Assembly (NCBI GenBank): GCA_036245525.1
Contig: BTPG01000003.1
Location: 210,870,070 to 210,934,069, forward strand
From: Semisulcospira habei
Lineage: Eukaryota > Mollusca > Gastropoda > Semisulcospiridae
Direction: 5' to 3'
DNA: 64,000 nt
Numbering within the stretch: position 1 is the first letter of the stretch; each line of letters begins with the position of its first letter. The notes below the pieces were generated by a model. That model saw nothing but the letters and a program-made list of their open reading frames with translations. It did not search any database and had not been told where the DNA came from. Shown in pieces: positions 61,139 to 64,000 of this stretch. A program made the position numbers and the translations under genes.

Positions 61139-61560
61139 TGACAATACAATACAATACAATAAGTGAATAAGACTTTATTAATCCCTCATGGGGAAATTCA
61201 CTGTCTGCCCATACAACACATGGCATCATCATTCACTCATTGAAATAATTAAATAACCCATAACACTCAGTTAAAGAGATGAACTGTAACAAACGTATTG
61301 TTACCTTTGTAACACTCTTGGCATCAGAAACACTTATGGTGGATTCCCCCTGTGCTTCTGGTGTCAGCAATGTTGCAGTGAACTAAAGTGAAAGGGCTAG
61401 TACTTACTAAAGAACTGAAGAATGTTGACAGACACTATCTACTGATATTATTGTTGAAAAGGGTAACAGCCTGAGGGACAAAAGAGTTGGCATAACGTGA
61501 TGTACTACCTTGGGTACTCGAAGTCTGCCACTTCGTTCGATACGTCTGCTGTCAAATTCA
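61139..61560 (-). mobile_element. LINE 3' UTR relic with (CAATA)n tail, minus strand
   Basis: Starts with (ACAAT)n at 61140-61160 and then GACTTTATTAATCCC and TCATGGGGAAATTC, the widespread 3'-terminal signature of a LINE 3' UTR (reverse complement GAATTTCCCC...TTAATAAAGTC). It begins 44 bp after the SLC35C1 exon donor. No coding part seen. Confidence 0.55.
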
Positions 61561-61834
61561 TATATGGATGTGTTTTGTCATCAAGAATGTCAGCCAATTT
61601 GTTCGTAATCTGTCTGTTGTGCAGTGTGTCCAAAGTATCCTAGATGCCCTAACAGTCACCCCGCCCCCTTTCCAGATTACTTTGTTAAGAGATCTTGATC
61701 TCTTTTATTTAAATTTCTACCCCAGCACGTCAGTCCAAAAGTTAGAACACTAACAATACTGGAGCAGTAAAACATCTGTAAAAGCTGAGTGCTTACATGA
61801 AATGTTCTGAGCTTCCTCAAACAGTAAAGGAAAT

Positions 61835-61922
61835 CATAGTAGAAGATGGATCAGCCATGATAGTTCAAGGGTAGTGCCAGATTAGCTTGGTGCCCCCTCA
61901 GGTACCAAGCTAGTCTGGGGTG
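61835..61922. repeat. decayed TTAA palindrome family 2
   Basis: AGATGGATCAGCCATGATAG...GTGCCAGATTAGCTTGGTGC and the partial return arm GGTACCAAGCTAGTCTGG. The right third is missing. Confidence 0.65.
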
Positions 61923-62109
61923 CCGTTATGACTGAGCCGTGTCATTTCGGTTTGTGAGTATTCTATAACTCGAGGCAAAATTTGTATCATGACATTGTTG
62001 TGTATTGTCTTGTGCATCTGCTGTGGAGTTTCAGGATATTTACCCCCATGTGTGTTTCCTAAGATCCAGAAAAAGACATGAGTGAACGGCTTGACCTGAT
62101 GCATCCTTT

Positions 62110-63760
62110 TTAGAGATTTTGGAAAAGGTTGTTTTGAAACAGCTACAAAGCCATTTGTCTGGAAACGGTCTTTTAGAAATACATCAGTCGGCATACAGGA
62201 AGGATCACAGCACGGAGACTGGTGTGCTGAGCGTCCTGGATGGTCTGCTAGTGAAGGCAGATAAGAGACATGTCTCTCTCATTGCTCTGCTGGACCTCAG
62301 CGCAGCATTTGACATGCTCGATCATTCTGTTTTGCTGAAGAGGTTAGAGGTGACCTTTGGCATCCGTGGTACCGCCCTGGCCTAGTTCACTTCATACGTT
62401 AAGGATCATTCTCAGGCTGTTATTGTTAATGGCCAGCTATCTGCTTCTAGTCTTTTGTTGTGTGGAGTCCCTCAGCTCCGTATTTGGGCCTGTTTTGTTC
62501 ACCTTATATATTCACAACCTCTGTCTGATGTAATTGCCGCCCATGAGTGTGATTTTCACAAGTATGCTGACGATACTGAATTGTCAAAAAGTAGCGCGCC
62601 TAGCCATTTCAGCTCCACTAAGATGAGCATACAGTGTTGTATAGATCAAGATGACGTCCTGTCCTGGATGACTATCAACAAACATAACCTTAACACTGAC
62701 AAAACCGAAGTCATGCCTGCTGGCTCAGTCTCACCTTAGTCTGATTGACAGCGAGCTCGTAAACATTGGTGGCTGCAGTGTTCGCTTCCAGAACTGTGTC
62801 AAATATCTGGGTGTGAAGGTTGATTCCACGCTCTCCATGCATGATCATATCAGTAGCGTCTGCCTTGAGCTGTGCAGAAATTCTTCCCTCAGACTGTATC
62901 TCACAGAAAGTGCAGCTTCAAGACTTGTAATTATGCATTCATTACATCCAGGTTCAATTATTGCAATTTTGTACTGGCAGGTTTACCAGCAGACCAGATT
63001 TCACACTTGCAGATGATTCAAAACAATGCGGTGCATCTCATCTTGAAGAAACGAAAGAGAGACGACATTACGCCTCTACTGAAGCAGCCGCACTGGCTGC
63101 CCATAAAATTCCGCTGCCAGTACAAAATTGCAATTTTCGCCTATCGGCATTTTGAGACGGATCTCTCCCGCCGTACCTTTCTGCCAAGCTGTCTGTTTAT
63201 CATGCACCCTTTGTTCCTCCAGTGAGGAACTTAAAAAAATCCTGAAGCTTAACATGAAAACTGTCGGGGAGCGTTCTTTCACCTTTTTAGTGTGTGGAAC
63301 TCGCTGCAAATTGAAATGTGGAATCTGTCCACATTGTCATAGTTCAAAGCTCACCTAAAGACTTTTCTTTTGGGCCCCACCCGGGTCTGCCCTGGGGGAC
63401 TTGGGTGGGATTAGGTATTTTTTAGTTCCCAGGGTCACCCTGGTCAGCCCCACAGGGTGGGTTTTTCTCTCTATTCTGGGGCATGTGTTTCTGTCTACCC
63501 TTTGTCCATTCACCGGTATTTGCCTTTTTAAAACTCTCCCTACTGTCCGCACTGCCTGTAGCTATTGATATTGGATGTGTGTTGCTAAATGGTCTTAGCT
63601 TTATTTAGGCCCCATGTGTTAGGTTTATTTAACGTATTTGACTGGCTGGCGACATACATTCAATGTTCTGTTTGTTTTTTTTCACAAGCAGTGCAGGCAC
63701 GTCCTGAGAAAGCCTTGTTGCTGTCGGGACGTTAAGCAATGTACAATCAATCAATCAATT
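62110..63760 (+). mobile_element. L2-type LINE, 5'-truncated, plus strand
   Basis: A frame-broken reverse transcriptase: EKVVLKQLQSHLSGNGLLEI, IALLDLSAAFDMLDHSVLLK, YADDTELSKS, DVLSWMTINKHNLNTDKTEV, then MIQNNAVHLILKKRKRDDIT. It has at least three frameshifts or stops (stop near 62383, then frame changes near 62455, 62740 and 63010). The 3' UTR (63370-63760) ends in GTACAATCAATCAATCAAT. This 3' end is the intact reference for the interrupted tail at 9824-12640. Confidence 0.9.
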
Positions 63761-63811
63761 TTCTTTTGGGTCGGCCATTTAACATTTAGCTCACGTTTAG
63801 CTAACTGTTGA

Positions 63812-64000
63812 CTAATAATAATAATAATTACGGTATTTATAATGCGCTTATCTTATAATAATTATAACTCTAAGCGCGCACTCACAACTCGCACACGCAT
63901 GCTTTAGACAATGACTCACGTACCACAAATAGTGAAAATACATTACGACGGTCAGCTTGGGGTGGGGAGTGTGGTGATATAGTGTTAGAACTGTTGAAAG
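63812..64000 (-). mobile_element. L2-type LINE 3' end, minus strand, cut by window edge
   Basis: The (TAA)n tail and hairpin (AATGCGCTTATCTTATAATA, CTAAGCGCGCACTCACAACT) are as in the copies at 4056 and 13822. It continues past the right edge. Confidence 0.85.

Overview
This is a eukaryotic window with intron-containing genes, almost certainly from a marine lophotrochozoan and most likely a mollusc, probably a gastropod. That guess rests on the mix of L2, RTE and 2A-bearing non-LTR retrotransposons, tRNA-headed SINEs, many short palindromic elements and long CA/GT microsatellites. Host coding sequence is sparse and most of the 64 kb is mobile DNA. Two blocks of about 500 Ns (41856-42354 and 59666-60165) break the assembly.

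Host genes. (1) Part of a receptor-type protein tyrosine phosphatase lies on the + strand (exons at 24905-25040, 25736-25835 joined to 38070-38108, 40574-40673 and 41474-41547). It covers the end of catalytic domain D1, the D1-D2 linker and the start of D2. (2) Two exons of the GDP-fucose transporter SLC35C1 lie on the + strand (60304-60364 and 60955-61095). (3) A possible 78-residue secreted or membrane peptide is at 52377-52613.

Central element. The linker exon of the phosphatase is split by a 12.2 kb DNA transposon (25840-38065). It has inverted terminal repeats of about 200 bp flanked by TTAA on the left and TTGA on the right. It carries a spliced DDE-transposase-like gene (+ strand, 12 well supported exons from 26190 to 31345, possibly a thirteenth). 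It also carries a converging - strand gene (37028 to 32481) with a cysteine-cluster exon and an exon matching the intracellular 'ballast' domain of P2X7 receptors. Two retrotransposons with clear target-site duplications later landed inside it: an RTE copy (33003-35068) and a 5'-truncated LINE (35566-36378). This is the most unusual object in the window.

Layout. 1-9.1 kb holds two copies of one APE-type LINE family ('LINE-A'), an L2 relic and short palindromes. 9.1-12.6 kb holds a SINE and a nested stack in which an L2 tail is interrupted by a 1.7 kb solo LTR and by a TTAA-flanked palindrome. 12.6-21 kb holds more short TTAA elements, a cruciform-forming repeat at 15 kb and a third LINE-A copy. 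24.9-41.6 kb is the phosphatase locus with the big transposon and a 45-bp coding-like tandem repeat (38.6-39.6 kb). 42.7-43.6 kb is promoter-like DNA with heat-shock-element motifs. 45-51.6 kb has L2 tails, a SINE and a nearly complete two-ORF LINE with a 2A ribosome-skipping motif. 52-59.6 kb is repeats plus the small peptide ORF. 60-64 kb is SLC35C1 followed by an L2 copy.

At least five unrelated palindromic families end at TTAA. Within-window comparisons give an empty-site proof of TTAA targeting for one of them. All clade names are from recalled family motifs, since no database search was possible.
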